64,000 bases of DNA from Chloroflexota bacterium (GCA_021787595.1 JAJYLQ010000016.1:41739-105738); one strand, 5' to 3'. Shown: positions 17,131 to 26,929, numbered from the stretch's first letter. The notes: generated by a model not told the origin, from the letters alone. Numbers and translations: made by a program.

Positions 17131-18524
17131 GCGCGCCCACCCTTTGGATTCTGCTTCCCATTTTGGTGGGGAGTTTTACGCTGCTGCTTTTACGCGAACG
17201 CACGGTGGCCGTGATCGGCGGCGGGACTTCGCTGGTTCTGGCGGGCATCGCGCTCATCGTCCCGATTGATGAAGCGCTGCGCATCGGCCCGCTCTCGCTG
17301 AAAATCGCATCCACCGCTTCCATCCTCGGACGCAGTTTTATCCTCCCGCCCACAGACGCGCCGCTGCTCGTCATCATTTTTGGAATGTGTGCGCTGTGGT
17401 TCTTCGGCGCGGAAGCGGCAGGTGTGGCGCTTCGATTGATTCCGCTGGGATTGATCATCACCGCATTGCTGGTTGCTTCGATTGCCGTGCAGCCTTTTCT
17501 ATATGCCGCCCTGTTGATCGAACTGGCGGTAATGACCGCTGTGCCGTTACTGTTGCCATCCAATCAAAAGCCGGGACGCGGCGTGATCCGTTTTCTGGTT
17601 TATCAAACGCTGGCGATGCCGTTCCTTTTGTTTGCCGGATGGCTGCTGGCGGGCGTGGAAGCCAGCCCCGGCGACCTAGCGCTCACTGTGCAATCCACCA
17701 GCATGCTCGGGCTGGGTTTTGTCTTCCTTCTCGCGATCTTTCCACTCTACACATGGATTCCGCAATTGATGGAGGAATCTTCGCCGTATGCGGTCGGTTT
17801 TTTGTTATGGCTTTTGCCGACGATTGCCAGCATCTTCGGGATGAGTTTCCTGGACCGCTATGCGTGGTTGAGAACATCGCCCGGTGTGCTGGCGGGTCTG
17901 CGCGGCATCGGATTGCTGATGCTGATTTCAGGAGGTTTGTGGGCCGCCTTCCAGCGCAAGCTGGAACGGCTGATGGCCTATACCGCCATCGCGGAAACGG
18001 GTTTTATTCTGCTGGCGCTGAGCCTGACTACCGCGGGAAGCCTCGATCTTTTCTTCCTGCTCATCATCCCACGCGGCCTCGGTCTCGCCGTCTGGGCATT
18101 GGCATTGTCTGTTCTCAAAAAAGAAAATGGGGCGCTCGAATTCTCTTCCGCGCAGGGATTGGCCCGCGCCTATCCGCTTGCATCCGCGGCGCTGGTGCTT
18201 GCCGCGCTTTCAACAGCCGGCTTTCCTTTATTGGCTGGTTTTCCGCCGCGGCTTGCCTTGTGGCAGGGATTGGCCGGCGAATCGATTGGCACAGCGATAT
18301 GGTTCCTGGTCGGCATTCTCGGCCTGCTGACCGGAGCCGTCAGGATGATGGCAGTACTGGTGATGCAAAAGGAGGAAACGAACTGGGCTCTGAAAGAGAG
18401 CTGGATCCAGCGTGGCATGTTGAGCATCGGAATCATCGGACTGTTCCTGCTCGGAATATTTCCGCAGATCATGCGGCCGTTCCTCGAAAGCCTGCCACTC
18501 ATGTTCCAGCATCTGGGCCGCTAG
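17127..18524 (+). CDS. Complex-I-like NuoN/NuoM-type membrane subunit
   Basis: 465 residues with about 14 membrane segments. It begins at a GTG overlapping the previous stop (GTGA at 17127-17130), with GAGGAGGA upstream. The core PLYTWIPQLMEESSPYAVGFLLWLLP (about residues 208-233) matches the family motif 'PlhtWlPdA....p...s.lL..l', and FQRKLERLMAYTAIAETGFILLAL (about 275-298) matches the 'D.KrllAYSSisq.G' motif. So it is a proton-antiporter-family subunit. None of the hydrophilic complex I or hydrogenase subunits is nearby. Confidence 0.8.
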   Translation: MSAPTLWILLPILVGSFTLLLLRERTVAVIGGGTSLVLAGIALIVPIDEALRIGPLSLKIASTASILGRSFILPPTDAPLLVIIFGMCALWFFGAEAAGVALRLIPLGLIITALLVASIAVQPFLYAALLIELAVMTAVPLLLPSNQKPGRGVIRFLVYQTLAMPFLLFAGWLLAGVEASPGDLALTVQSTSMLGLGFVFLLAIFPLYTWIPQLMEESSPYAVGFLLWLLPTIASIFGMSFLDRYAWLRTSPGVLAGLRGIGLLMLISGGLWAAFQRKLERLMAYTAIAETGFILLALSLTTAGSLDLFFLLIIPRGLGLAVWALALSVLKKENGALEFSSAQGLARAYPLASAALVLAALSTAGFPLLAGFPPRLALWQGLAGESIGTAIWFLVGILGLLTGAVRMMAVLVMQKEETNWALKESWIQRGMLSIGIIGLFLLGIFPQIMRPFLESLPLMFQHLGR

Positions 18525-18571
18525 GCGATTTAACCGACATGCTATAATCTATCCGCCTCCTGGAGGATTTC

Positions 18572-19771
18572 ATGGAATTCGAACAGATCACGAAACGTCT
18601 CGAATGGCTGGACGACCAGCAGCGAAAGAATAAAACTGCCATTAGCGACCTGAGCCAGCAGCTGACTTCGATCGAAACGACCGTCAATGCTCTAAGCAAA
18701 CAGATCAAGGGTCTCGGCAAGGAGATCGAGGATCTCAGCCCGGCCACGGCGCGTCTGGATCAATTCGACCAGATGATGGAAAAACAGCGCGGCGACCTGA
18801 ACAAGCTGGCCGAGGCTGCGGAAAAACGCGCCCTGCGCCGCGAACAGGAATCCGCCAAGTTGAATCGTGCCGAGTTGAATGAGATCAACAAATCCATCCT
18901 GAAATTAAACGGATTGCTCAAATTCGACGAGATCGAAAAACAGTTCAAGGTCCAGGCACACGAAGAGCAGCGTCTCAATCTGGCAATCCAGGATATGCGC
19001 GCCAAAGTCGAAGAGGTCTTGGAAAAGAGCGAACAGGTAATGCTGGCGCAAAAACCGATTGAGGAAGCCCGCCGCCAGGATGCCAAACGCCTGGCAGATT
19101 TACAGGGCGAATTGGCCGCCGTCCGCAAACGCGCCGACGATGCGCGCGAAAAAGCCGTCTTGCACACAGACAGCATCCGCAATCTCGAGAACCGCATGGC
19201 GGAGCTGCTCGAAACCGAATCGGAACGAAAGGCCGCGCAGACCGCTTTCCTCGATCAACAAGCCATCGCATTAGTTGAGCGCGACCGCGCCTGGAAGGAA
19301 TGGCAGGGACAATACGAAATTTTCAGGAAGCAGGCCGAAAACATTCAACTGCAAGTCGCGGCTCTCGACGATACCATCCGCGCCGCCAAACGCGCCCAGG
19401 ATGCATACACGGAAATCAATCAAAAAATGGAGCGCCGCACGCTCGAAGTCAGCGAAATGCAAAGACTGGCGGAGGAGCGCATCCGGCAGGAATGGGTGGC
19501 GTTCAAGGCCGACGAACAAAAGCGATGGACGAGCCATTCATTGGCGCAGGAAGAAACCATGCGCGATCTCCGCAAAGATATTGATAAAGTGGAACAACGC
19601 GTCACACAACTCGACGATACATCGCAAACGCTGCAAGATCAGCTTCATCAAACCACAGACGCAACCGAACACCAGCTGCAGGAATTGATGAACGTTGCCA
19701 ACGAATGGCTGACAGCCTACGAACGGATCATGGGGCATGCGAAAACGAAAGCAAAAAAGGCGGCGCGGTAG
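18572..19771 (+). CDS. Long coiled-coil protein
   Basis: 399 residues, nearly all charged heptad-type helix from residue 5 to 385 (for example KRLEWLDDQQRKNKTAISDL and QQLTSIETTVNALSKQIKGL). It has no signal peptide, no membrane segment and no catalytic motif, so it is a cytoplasmic filament or scaffold protein. CTGGAGGA precedes the ATG. It ends in a Lys/Ala-rich tail (AKTKAKKAAR) that might bind nucleic acid. It lies between the membrane cluster and selB. Confidence 0.75.
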   Translation: MEFEQITKRLEWLDDQQRKNKTAISDLSQQLTSIETTVNALSKQIKGLGKEIEDLSPATARLDQFDQMMEKQRGDLNKLAEAAEKRALRREQESAKLNRAELNEINKSILKLNGLLKFDEIEKQFKVQAHEEQRLNLAIQDMRAKVEEVLEKSEQVMLAQKPIEEARRQDAKRLADLQGELAAVRKRADDAREKAVLHTDSIRNLENRMAELLETESERKAAQTAFLDQQAIALVERDRAWKEWQGQYEIFRKQAENIQLQVAALDDTIRAAKRAQDAYTEINQKMERRTLEVSEMQRLAEERIRQEWVAFKADEQKRWTSHSLAQEETMRDLRKDIDKVEQRVTQLDDTSQTLQDQLHQTTDATEHQLQELMNVANEWLTAYERIMGHAKTKAKKAAR

Positions 19772-19782
19772 CGTCTGCCCTT

Positions 19783-19834
19783 CTTTCTTCTTTCATCTTT
19801 CCTCTCGCTGAAAAAGAAAGAAGAAAGAGGAAAG
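19783..19834 (+). promoter_or_regulatory. Alternative complementary segments in the selB leader
   Basis: Two crossing complementary pairs lie in the 70 bp before selB. CTTTCTTCTTTC (19783-19794) pairs with GAAAGAAGAAAG (19816-19827). CTTTCCTCT (19797-19805) pairs with AGAGGAAAG (19826-19834), which is the selB ribosome site. The pairs are mutually exclusive or form an H-type pseudoknot. Confidence 0.5.
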
Positions 19835-19841
19835 AAACCCT

Positions 19842-21737
19842 ATGCGTGTCATCGGAACCGCCGGTCACGTTGACCACGGCAAATCCACATTGATCGAAGC
19901 CCTCACCGGCACCCATCCCGACCGCCTAAAGGAAGAACAGGCGCGCGAGATGACCATCGAACTCGGCTTCGGCTGGCTCACGCTTCCCGGCGGCGAAGAA
20001 GTCGGCATCGTGGATGTTCCCGGCCATCGCGACTTCATCGAAAATATGCTGGCCGGCATCGGCGGCATCGACGCGGCGCTTTTGGTCGTCGCCGCAGATG
20101 AAGGCATCATGCCGCAGACCAAGGAACATCTGGCGATTCTCGATCTGCTGCAAATCCCATCCGGCTTGATCGTCCTGACAAAAACTGATTTGATCCAGGA
20201 TAAAGACTGGCTTGACCTCGTCGAAGCGGACATTCGAACCGCGGTCAGGGACACGGTCCTGCGCGACGCGCCGATCCTGCGCGTCTCAGCCCGGACCCGG
20301 AGCGGACTCGACGATCTGAAAGCGACTCTCGGCGAAATCCTTGAACAACAACCCGCGCGGCTCGACCTGGGCCGCCCGCGCCTTCCCATTGACCGCGTCT
20401 TCACCATGAGCGGATTCGGCACAATTGTCACCGGCACATTGAGCGACGGCCATCTTGCAATCGGCGACGAGATTCAAATCCTGCCATCCGGTTTGAGCGG
20501 AAGAATCCGCGGCTTGCAAACGCACAGGAAAAAAGAAGAGACGGCCGTTCCCGGCTCGCGCACTGCGGTCAATATTTCAGGAATCGCATCCGAACAAATC
20601 CAGCGCGGCGAAGTTTTGATCCATCCCGGCCAATATCAACCCACGCGGCGGCTCGACGCGCGCTTTCGTTTGCTCCCGGATGTTTCATCCTCACTCAAAC
20701 ACGCCAGCGAAGTAAAAGTTTTTATTGGGACAACAGAAACTATCGCGCGGCTTCGCTTGCTCGACACAGAAGAACTCGCACCCGGCAAGGAAGGCTGGAT
20801 CCAACTCGAATTGCGCGATCCGGTGGTCAGCGTGCGCGGCGACCGATATATTTTGCGCCGCCCGTCGCCGGGTGAAACGTTGGGCGGCGGAACCATTGTA
20901 GATGCGCAGCCCAAAGACCGTCATAAACGATTCGACGAAAATGTTCTGAAGTCACTGGCCGCGCTGGCGCAAGGTTCGCCCGCGGACGTTTTGCTCGAAG
21001 TTGCGCTGGCGCTCGAAGCCGCGCCGTTGAAAGAAATCGTGGCGCGTTCGCACTTGGAATCAAAACAAGCTGAACAAGCCATCCGTGAATTATTTGATTC
21101 GAATCAACTTATCGCATTGGAAGATGGGCAATTGAATCCATCCAGCGAATCTTTGGTAATGGCCTCGCCGCGCTGGAATGATCTGCGGACAAAAACAGAA
21201 GGATTGATTCGCAGCTATCACGAACAATTTCCGCTTCGACGCGGGATGCCGCGCGAAGAACTCAAGAGCAGACTCAAACTATCAACGCGTATATTCAATG
21301 CGTTTGTCACGCAACTCGCAAAACGCAACTTGCTCAATGAGTTGAGCAATGTCGCGGCTATGCCCGGGCACGAAATCAAATTCGATGACGGCCAGCAGGC
21401 CAAAGTCCAGGCCCTGATGCGAAAGTTCGCGCAAAATCCGTATTCGCCGCCAGGCGTCAAGGAATGTCAAACGGAAGCCGACGAAGAAATCGTCAGTGCA
21501 TTGATCGAATTGCATGAACTCACCGCCGTTTCGCCGGATGTGATTTTCCGAAAACAGGATTATGATTCAATGGTCGCCCAGGTGCGCGCGGCGATTCAGA
21601 AAAATGGAAAGATCACGCTGGCTGAAGTGCGCGATCTATTCGACACCAGCCGCAAGTACGCGCAGGCTTTGCTCGAACACCTCGACGCCATCGGCATGAC
21701 GACGCGCGAGGGCGATTTCAGAAAATTACGAATGTAG
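19842..21737 (+). CDS. selB: Selenocysteine-specific elongation factor SelB
   Basis: 631 residues. The GTPase domain has GHVDHGKST (about residues 7-15), TIELGFGW (the SelB-specific switch motif), DVPGH (about 58-62) and TKTD (about 112-115). EF-Tu-like domains 2 and 3 follow (FTMSGFGTIVTGTLSDG), and then C-terminal winged-helix repeats (about 370-631) that bind the SECIS hairpin. It delivers Sec-tRNA to in-frame UGA codons. selA, selD and tRNA-Sec are not in this window, so the selenocysteine machinery must be completed elsewhere. Leader structures may hide its ribosome site. Confidence 0.95.
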   Translation: MRVIGTAGHVDHGKSTLIEALTGTHPDRLKEEQAREMTIELGFGWLTLPGGEEVGIVDVPGHRDFIENMLAGIGGIDAALLVVAADEGIMPQTKEHLAILDLLQIPSGLIVLTKTDLIQDKDWLDLVEADIRTAVRDTVLRDAPILRVSARTRSGLDDLKATLGEILEQQPARLDLGRPRLPIDRVFTMSGFGTIVTGTLSDGHLAIGDEIQILPSGLSGRIRGLQTHRKKEETAVPGSRTAVNISGIASEQIQRGEVLIHPGQYQPTRRLDARFRLLPDVSSSLKHASEVKVFIGTTETIARLRLLDTEELAPGKEGWIQLELRDPVVSVRGDRYILRRPSPGETLGGGTIVDAQPKDRHKRFDENVLKSLAALAQGSPADVLLEVALALEAAPLKEIVARSHLESKQAEQAIRELFDSNQLIALEDGQLNPSSESLVMASPRWNDLRTKTEGLIRSYHEQFPLRRGMPREELKSRLKLSTRIFNAFVTQLAKRNLLNELSNVAAMPGHEIKFDDGQQAKVQALMRKFAQNPYSPPGVKECQTEADEEIVSALIELHELTAVSPDVIFRKQDYDSMVAQVRAAIQKNGKITLAEVRDLFDTSRKYAQALLEHLDAIGMTTREGDFRKLRM

Positions 21738-21792
21738 GGGCACAGCGAAACTGATGCGCTTCATCACCTTTCAATCCTCGCTGTGCCCGTAC
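21734..21792. repeat. Inverted repeat 'GTAGGGGCACAGC' (family D), copy 1
   Basis: GTAGGGGCACAGCGA (21734-21748) faces TCGCTGTGCCCGTAC (21778-21792) with one mismatch. It begins at the selB stop codon. The same 13-bp arm recurs perfectly at 47071-47107. It may serve as a transcription terminator. Confidence 0.6.
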
Positions 21793-21803
21793 CGGAGGAA
21801 ATA

Positions 21804-22487
21804 ATGTGCGGACGATTTACTTTAACCGTTGACCCTGCCGAATTAAAAGAAGCCTTTGCCGATTACACATTGCCGAAAAAATATGCGCCGCGTTACAACG
21901 TCGCGCCGACGCAGCCGGTGCTGGCCATCCCGAACGACGGACTCAACAAAGCGGATTTTTTCGTGTGGGGTTTGATCCCGTCATGGGCAAAAGACCCGGC
22001 GATTGGCAACCGGCTCATCAACGCGCGCGGCGAGACGCTGGGCGAAAAGCCGTCGTTCCGCGGCGGATATAAATACAAACGCTGCTTGATCCTCGCCGAT
22101 GGCTTTTACGAATGGAAATCCCAACCTGGCACGAAAACAAAGATCCCGCATTTCATTCATCTCAAAACGGGAAAGCCGTTTGCATTCGCGGGGCTGTGGG
22201 ATGAATGGAATTCGCCGGACGGTTCGATGGTTCGGACATGCATCATCGTGACGACCACGCCAAATAAATTGATGGCAACGATTCATGATCGCATGCCCGT
22301 GATTTTGAAACCGGACGATTATGTTCGGTGGCTCGATCAAGCGCCTCAGACTCCACAAAATTTGAATCCGCTCATCAAACCTTTCCCCGTTGAGTTAATG
22401 GAGGCGTATCCGGTTTCTGTGCTGGTGAACAGCCCGGCGAACGACCGCGCCGAGTGTATTGCGCCCGCAATTAAATCGCCGGCTTAA
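21804..22487 (+). CDS. SRAP/HMCES-type SOS response-associated peptidase
   Basis: 227 residues beginning MCGRFT, with the catalytic Cys directly after Met; this forces the ATG at 21804, which has GGAGG upstream. Other family markers: YNVAPTQ (about residue 32), WGLIPSWAKD (about 55), NARGET (about 73), DGFYEWK with the catalytic Glu (about 102) and HDRMPVIL with the active His (about 161). It covalently traps abasic sites in single-stranded DNA. Length is normal. It stands alone. Confidence 0.93.
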   Translation: MCGRFTLTVDPAELKEAFADYTLPKKYAPRYNVAPTQPVLAIPNDGLNKADFFVWGLIPSWAKDPAIGNRLINARGETLGEKPSFRGGYKYKRCLILADGFYEWKSQPGTKTKIPHFIHLKTGKPFAFAGLWDEWNSPDGSMVRTCIIVTTTPNKLMATIHDRMPVILKPDDYVRWLDQAPQTPQNLNPLIKPFPVELMEAYPVSVLVNSPANDRAECIAPAIKSPA

Positions 22488-22558
22488 CGTCAGGTTAGCG
22501 TCCGGCAGGCTGCTTGACGCTCGATTCCCCGCATGTTATCATCCTGCGCCGGAGAACC

Positions 22559-23764
22559 ATGCAAAACAACTTTACCAGCGAGCCAAAGGCTCAACAAGGG
22601 GAAGCGTCAGAGTCACAGGAACCATCCGCTCGAACGGATCAGCCCAGCCGTCTTTCCAATTGGATGCAAAGTCTGCTCCACATGGGACTCGGCGAATCGC
22701 TGCTGCGCGCTGCAACGAATATCTTTTCCTTGATTGCGATTGTGATCGTCATCTGGCTGGCGCAGATGTATTTCCGCCAGCCTGCGGCGCAGGCCCAGGG
22801 AAACGGCCAGCCGCCTCAGGTCCCGACGCCGCTGGCGGCCGCGCCATCCCAGGCATCCGCCGCGTTTCAGGATTTGTCGTCGTTCGGCGTCCTGCGCCAA
22901 ACAGACATCCACACCAACATTCCGACGCGGGCGCGTCAGGATATCGTGAAATACACCGTCCAGGCCGGCGATACGATCATCGGCATCGCGCAAAATTTCA
23001 ACCTGCAGCCCAAGACGATTTTTTCCGCCAATTACGGCCTGCTGCAGGATGATCCGCACAACCTGCGGCCGGGTCAGCAATTGAACATCCTTCCCGTGGA
23101 TGGCGTGTACCGTCAATGGGTGGCAGGCGAATCCATTGACATGGTAGCCAAATACTATCAGGTGACATCGGCGGACATCATCAGCTATCCGGGCAATCGC
23201 CTCGACCCGAACACGACCAGCATCGCGGCCGGCACATGGATCATCATCCCCGGCGGCGTTTACCAGTATCACGCTTTGGGGCAAATCCCGTTGGGAGTCA
23301 CGCGCAGCAATCCGGCCAGCCCGCAGGTGGCAGGTCCGGGCGCTTGTCCACCGACCAATGGCGGCGCAGTTGGAACGGGCACTTTTGTATATCCGACAGA
23401 CAGGCACTACCTTTCCGGGTTTGATTACTCCACCAAGACCAACCACCTTGGTCTCGACCTGGCCGCCAATTTGGGCGATAACATTTACGCCACGGATGGA
23501 GGTGTGGTGGTGTATTCCGGCGTAAATAACTACGGCTACGGAAACATGATCATGATCGATCACGGCACTGGATTCCAATCCTTATACGCGCACTTGAGTC
23601 AAATCTTTGTGCAGTGCGGCGAAAGCGTGACCCAGGGTCAGGTGATCGGGGCGGCCGGCGCAACCGGCAACGCCAGCGGTCCGCACCTGCACTTCGAGAT
23701 CCGCACGATGACTACAGTCATCGATCCGTGGGATGTGCTGCCGCCGCGATCTCCAGCGCCATGA
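22559..23764 (+). CDS. LysM and M23 peptidoglycan endopeptidase
   Basis: 401 residues. A cytoplasmic N-terminus of about 50 residues, one membrane segment (ATNIFSLIAIVIVIWLAQMY), a LysM domain (YTVQAGDTIIGIAQNFN, about residues 140-185), a second weaker LysM (VAGESIDMVAKYYQV) and a C-terminal M23 domain. The M23 zinc motifs are present: NHLGLDLA (about 301-308) and GPHLHFEI (about 377-384). It should cleave peptidoglycan cross-bridges outside the membrane. The ATG at 22559 has CCGGAGA upstream. Confidence 0.9.
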   Translation: MQNNFTSEPKAQQGEASESQEPSARTDQPSRLSNWMQSLLHMGLGESLLRAATNIFSLIAIVIVIWLAQMYFRQPAAQAQGNGQPPQVPTPLAAAPSQASAAFQDLSSFGVLRQTDIHTNIPTRARQDIVKYTVQAGDTIIGIAQNFNLQPKTIFSANYGLLQDDPHNLRPGQQLNILPVDGVYRQWVAGESIDMVAKYYQVTSADIISYPGNRLDPNTTSIAAGTWIIIPGGVYQYHALGQIPLGVTRSNPASPQVAGPGACPPTNGGAVGTGTFVYPTDRHYLSGFDYSTKTNHLGLDLAANLGDNIYATDGGVVVYSGVNNYGYGNMIMIDHGTGFQSLYAHLSQIFVQCGESVTQGQVIGAAGATGNASGPHLHFEIRTMTTVIDPWDVLPPRSPAP

Positions 23765-23822
23765 CCGCTGGCAAAAACAACTTGCGCAAGAAAGTACACT
23801 CGACTATAATCTGCATCACCCC

Positions 23823-23896
23823 GGGCGCGTAGCTCAGTTGGTTAGAGCGCATCTATCACACAGATGAGGTCGGGGGTTCGAGTCCCTCCGCGCCCA
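23823..23896 (+). tRNA. tRNA-Val (anticodon CAC)
   Basis: A 74-nt cloverleaf: acceptor GGGCGCG/CGCGCCC with discriminator A, D-arm GCTC AGTTGGTTA GAGC, anticodon stem CATCT/AGATG around loop ATCACAC (anticodon CAC), and T-arm GGGGG TTCGAGT CCCTC. The 3' CCA is not encoded. Confidence 0.93.
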
Positions 23897-23904
23897 CAAA
23901 AGCA

Positions 23905-23940
23905 GCCTCCCACAGCAGCAGCACGTGGGAGGCGTTTTTT
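23905..23940 (+). terminator. Rho-independent terminator after tRNA-Val
   Basis: GCCTCCCAC (23905-23913) and GTGGGAGGC (23925-23933) form a perfect 9-bp stem, followed by GTTTTTT. Confidence 0.92.
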
Positions 23941-24142
23941 ATCTTTACGTCCGCTGCAGGGATGGTTTTGTAAGCGATGGAACTGTCCAGTAAACTCGTA
24001 TCACCTGGCTCAAGGCAAAACGCACTTTCCCGCCGGGGCTATCAAAGAAAATTACCGGGCAGATCGAGTGCCATAAGCTGAACTCCGGGAAAAGAGATGG
24101 GCAGACAGGCATTCATTACGGACCGCCGCCTGATCTTGGAAT

Positions 24143-24170
24143 TTGTCCCCGAATCCATTTATCGTATAAT
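24143..24170 (+). promoter_or_regulatory. Promoter of the MalT-like regulator
   Basis: TTGTCC (24143-24148), 16 bp, TATAAT (24165-24170), 41 bp upstream of the ATG. Confidence 0.55.
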
Positions 24171-24211
24171 GCTGCCAACTGCGCTCAGATCGAAGGGCGC
24201 CGGCAGGTTTT

Positions 24212-26929
24212 ATGAGTTCGAAGCAAAACGCATTTCCTCGAAGCGCGAATCAATTACTTCACAACAAGCTGATGCCGCCGCGCCTGCGCGTGGATGTGAT
24301 CCGGCGTGATGGTTTGCTCTCGCGCCTGGATTCCGGCCTGACCCGGAAACTGACGGTTATCGCCGCGCCGACGGGCTTTGGCAAAACAACTTTGATCGGC
24401 CAATGGATCGCAAGCCGCGAGCTTCCATCGGCATGGGTAACGTTGGACGAGAACGATAACGACCCGTCTCGTTTCTGGACCTATGCGGTCTCCGCGTTAA
24501 GAAATTTGGATTCATCCCTCGGCAAAACCGCTCTCTCCCTGCTGACGACCTCCCAGCCGCCATCCTTCTATGCGTTCCTGACGCCGTTGATCAACGATCT
24601 GGCGCAGTTGAAGGAATCCTGCGTTCTGGTTCTGGAAGATTACCATTCGATCACATCGAAAGAGATTCATCAGGGCGTTTCTTACCTGATCCAGCACCTG
24701 CCTGAAACGCTCCATGTTATTCTCATCACGCGGACGGACCCCGACCTGCCCCTGCCCATCCTGCGCGCGCGGGACGAATTAATCGAAATCAATGCAGATC
24801 ATCTGCGCTTCAATCAAGACGAAGCGGAGTCTTTTCTGCATACGGTCATGCAGACTGAACTGCCGCCGCCAGTGATCGCTCAATTGCTGGAGAAGACGGA
24901 AGGCTGGGCCGCGGGCCTGCGTTTGATTGCTCTGTCGTTTCAGACCAGAAGCGGCGCGGCCGACCTCGAAAAGTTGATCCAATCCTTTTCCGGCAGCAGC
25001 CGCTACGTGGCGGATTATCTGATCAAGGAAGTTTTTGAAAGCCAGCCGGAAGCCGCACAATCCTTTTTATTAAGGACCTGTTTCTTCAGCCGTCTGACGG
25101 ATTCCTTATGCGATGCGATCACCGGGACGACGAACAGCACAGAGATACTCGAACGACTCGGACGCGATCAGTTGTTTATCGAACAACTCGAAGGGAGCGG
25201 CGGCCAGGTTTGGTACCGCTATAACCCTTTGTTCGCCGAGTCGCTTCAATACCTGGCCCGCCAGCGGCTCGACGAGGCAGGCATCGAAACGCTGTTTGAA
25301 AAAGCCAGCCGTTGGTATGAATCTCACGGGATATTCGATGAAGCCATCGAAACCGCACTGGCGGCAAAATTATTCGAGCGCGTCATGACGCTCATCGAAA
25401 AGTATATCGAAATTCACGACTTGAGCGAAATGCGAACGCTGGGCCGCTGGCTCGGGAATATTCCGACAGAAAAAATTTTATCTCATCCGATCATTTGCTT
25501 CACGCACGCGCAGGTGATCCTCTATAGTGCGGATCGTTTTGCGCCATCCACCGCGACGCGCATCGAACCGCTGTTGCGCACGGTGGAAACGATTTGGCGC
25601 GCACAGGCGGATCATCAAAGAATTGGCGAGGTGCTGGCGTTCCGCGCCAATGTATGGTTGTGGCAGGGGGATTTTCAAAAGGCTTTCGATTATGCCCGGC
25701 AATCGTTGGAGGAACTTCCCGAACAGGATGTGTTATATCGCGGAAACAGTTTATTGATTTTGAGCCACGAGTCGTTGAACGCAGGCAAAATGCTTGAAAC
25801 TCAAGACCGCGCCTTGGAAGCGCGCGCACTTTTGGGCGCCGCGCAAAATATCTATGGCGTGCTGGCGGCTCTGCAAGTGTTGGCTGAAGTTTTTTATGGG
25901 CAAGGCGAGTTCGAACAAGCCGAACAATTGAACCATCAGATTTTGGAGGATGCGGTCGGCGAAAAATCCATGTTGGACGATCAAGGTGTGGCATCGTTGA
26001 ATTTGGCGCGCATCGCTTATGAAAGAAATGACCTTGAGCAGGCGAATCAGTTCGTCTTGCGCGGCTTGGAATGCGCCGAACAACGCAGCAATGAAATGCT
26101 TCTGGTGCAATCCACGATTCAGATGGCGTATCTTCACGCGGCGCGGGATGAATTCCAGCAAGCCAATGATTTGTTGAAATCATTGACGGCGAAGATCCAA
26201 ATTCCAAATGTATTGCGCGCCATTCAAGAGACGCAAGCGCGGCTTTCAATTTTATCGGGTGATCTATCTTCGCTTACAAGTTGGCGAGCCGTCGTTTCGA
26301 ATCGCGGCCAAGATGTTTTGCCCGCCCAACGCGAGCGCGAAGATTTTACATTGGCGCGTTTGTATATTGCGGAAGGAAAATCGAACGAGGCGCTTGAGCT
26401 GCTCAATCCATGGAAGACCGACGCGGCGGAGAACGGACGCGTGCGAAGTCAGATCGAGGCGTTATGTCTTGAAGCGCTGGCATATCAAGCCAATTCAAAT
26501 TTGACTCAAGCGACTCAATCTATCGTTGCAGCGCTCACGCTCGGACACGCAAAAGGATTCCGAAGAGTATTTTTGGATGAGGGATCACGCATGGCAAAAC
26601 TATTGCAAGCGATTCTCCCGTCGCTTCCCAACCGGACCCGTTCGACTGCGCTCAGTGTAAGCCTGCGCCTGTTCGCGACAACCCTTTTGCATTCCTTTCA
26701 TCCCGATCTGATCGCGCGTGACACTTCTGCATTGGTCGAACCATTGAGTCAACAAGAGATTCGCGTACTGCGTTTATTAGTGACGGACATGTCTAACACG
26801 GACATCGCCAAAGAGTTAATCGTTTCTACGAACACGATCAAGACGCATGTGAAAAATATTTATCGCAAGTTGAATGTCAAGTCGCGCGATGAAGTGCGCG
26901 AGATCGCTCGCGAGTTGAAATTGTTGTAA
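24212..26929 (+). CDS. MalT-like LuxR-family (LAL/STAND) transcriptional regulator
   Basis: 905 residues. It opens with LHNKLMPPRLRVDVIRRDGL, typical of the family, then a STAND ATPase with Walker A APTGFGKTT (about residues 51-59) and Walker B-like VLVLEDYH (about 140-147). Helical TPR-like repeats (about 400-820) come next and a C-terminal LuxR HTH (about 840-900: LSQQEIRVLRLLVTDMSN, then VSTNTIKTHVKNIYRKL). Such proteins activate nearby promoters when an inducer and ATP drive oligomerisation. The two following genes share a 31-bp candidate operator (27016-27046, 27890-27920), so they are likely targets. Confidence 0.93.
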   Translation: MSSKQNAFPRSANQLLHNKLMPPRLRVDVIRRDGLLSRLDSGLTRKLTVIAAPTGFGKTTLIGQWIASRELPSAWVTLDENDNDPSRFWTYAVSALRNLDSSLGKTALSLLTTSQPPSFYAFLTPLINDLAQLKESCVLVLEDYHSITSKEIHQGVSYLIQHLPETLHVILITRTDPDLPLPILRARDELIEINADHLRFNQDEAESFLHTVMQTELPPPVIAQLLEKTEGWAAGLRLIALSFQTRSGAADLEKLIQSFSGSSRYVADYLIKEVFESQPEAAQSFLLRTCFFSRLTDSLCDAITGTTNSTEILERLGRDQLFIEQLEGSGGQVWYRYNPLFAESLQYLARQRLDEAGIETLFEKASRWYESHGIFDEAIETALAAKLFERVMTLIEKYIEIHDLSEMRTLGRWLGNIPTEKILSHPIICFTHAQVILYSADRFAPSTATRIEPLLRTVETIWRAQADHQRIGEVLAFRANVWLWQGDFQKAFDYARQSLEELPEQDVLYRGNSLLILSHESLNAGKMLETQDRALEARALLGAAQNIYGVLAALQVLAEVFYGQGEFEQAEQLNHQILEDAVGEKSMLDDQGVASLNLARIAYERNDLEQANQFVLRGLECAEQRSNEMLLVQSTIQMAYLHAARDEFQQANDLLKSLTAKIQIPNVLRAIQETQARLSILSGDLSSLTSWRAVVSNRGQDVLPAQREREDFTLARLYIAEGKSNEALELLNPWKTDAAENGRVRSQIEALCLEALAYQANSNLTQATQSIVAALTLGHAKGFRRVFLDEGSRMAKLLQAILPSLPNRTRSTALSVSLRLFATTLLHSFHPDLIARDTSALVEPLSQQEIRVLRLLVTDMSNTDIAKELIVSTNTIKTHVKNIYRKLNVKSRDEVREIARELKLL

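Noticed and set aside
19842..21737. Hunt for a selenoprotein with in-frame UGA near selB
   Set aside because: None of the neighbouring genes stops at a UGA followed by a plausible continuation and SECIS-like hairpin.
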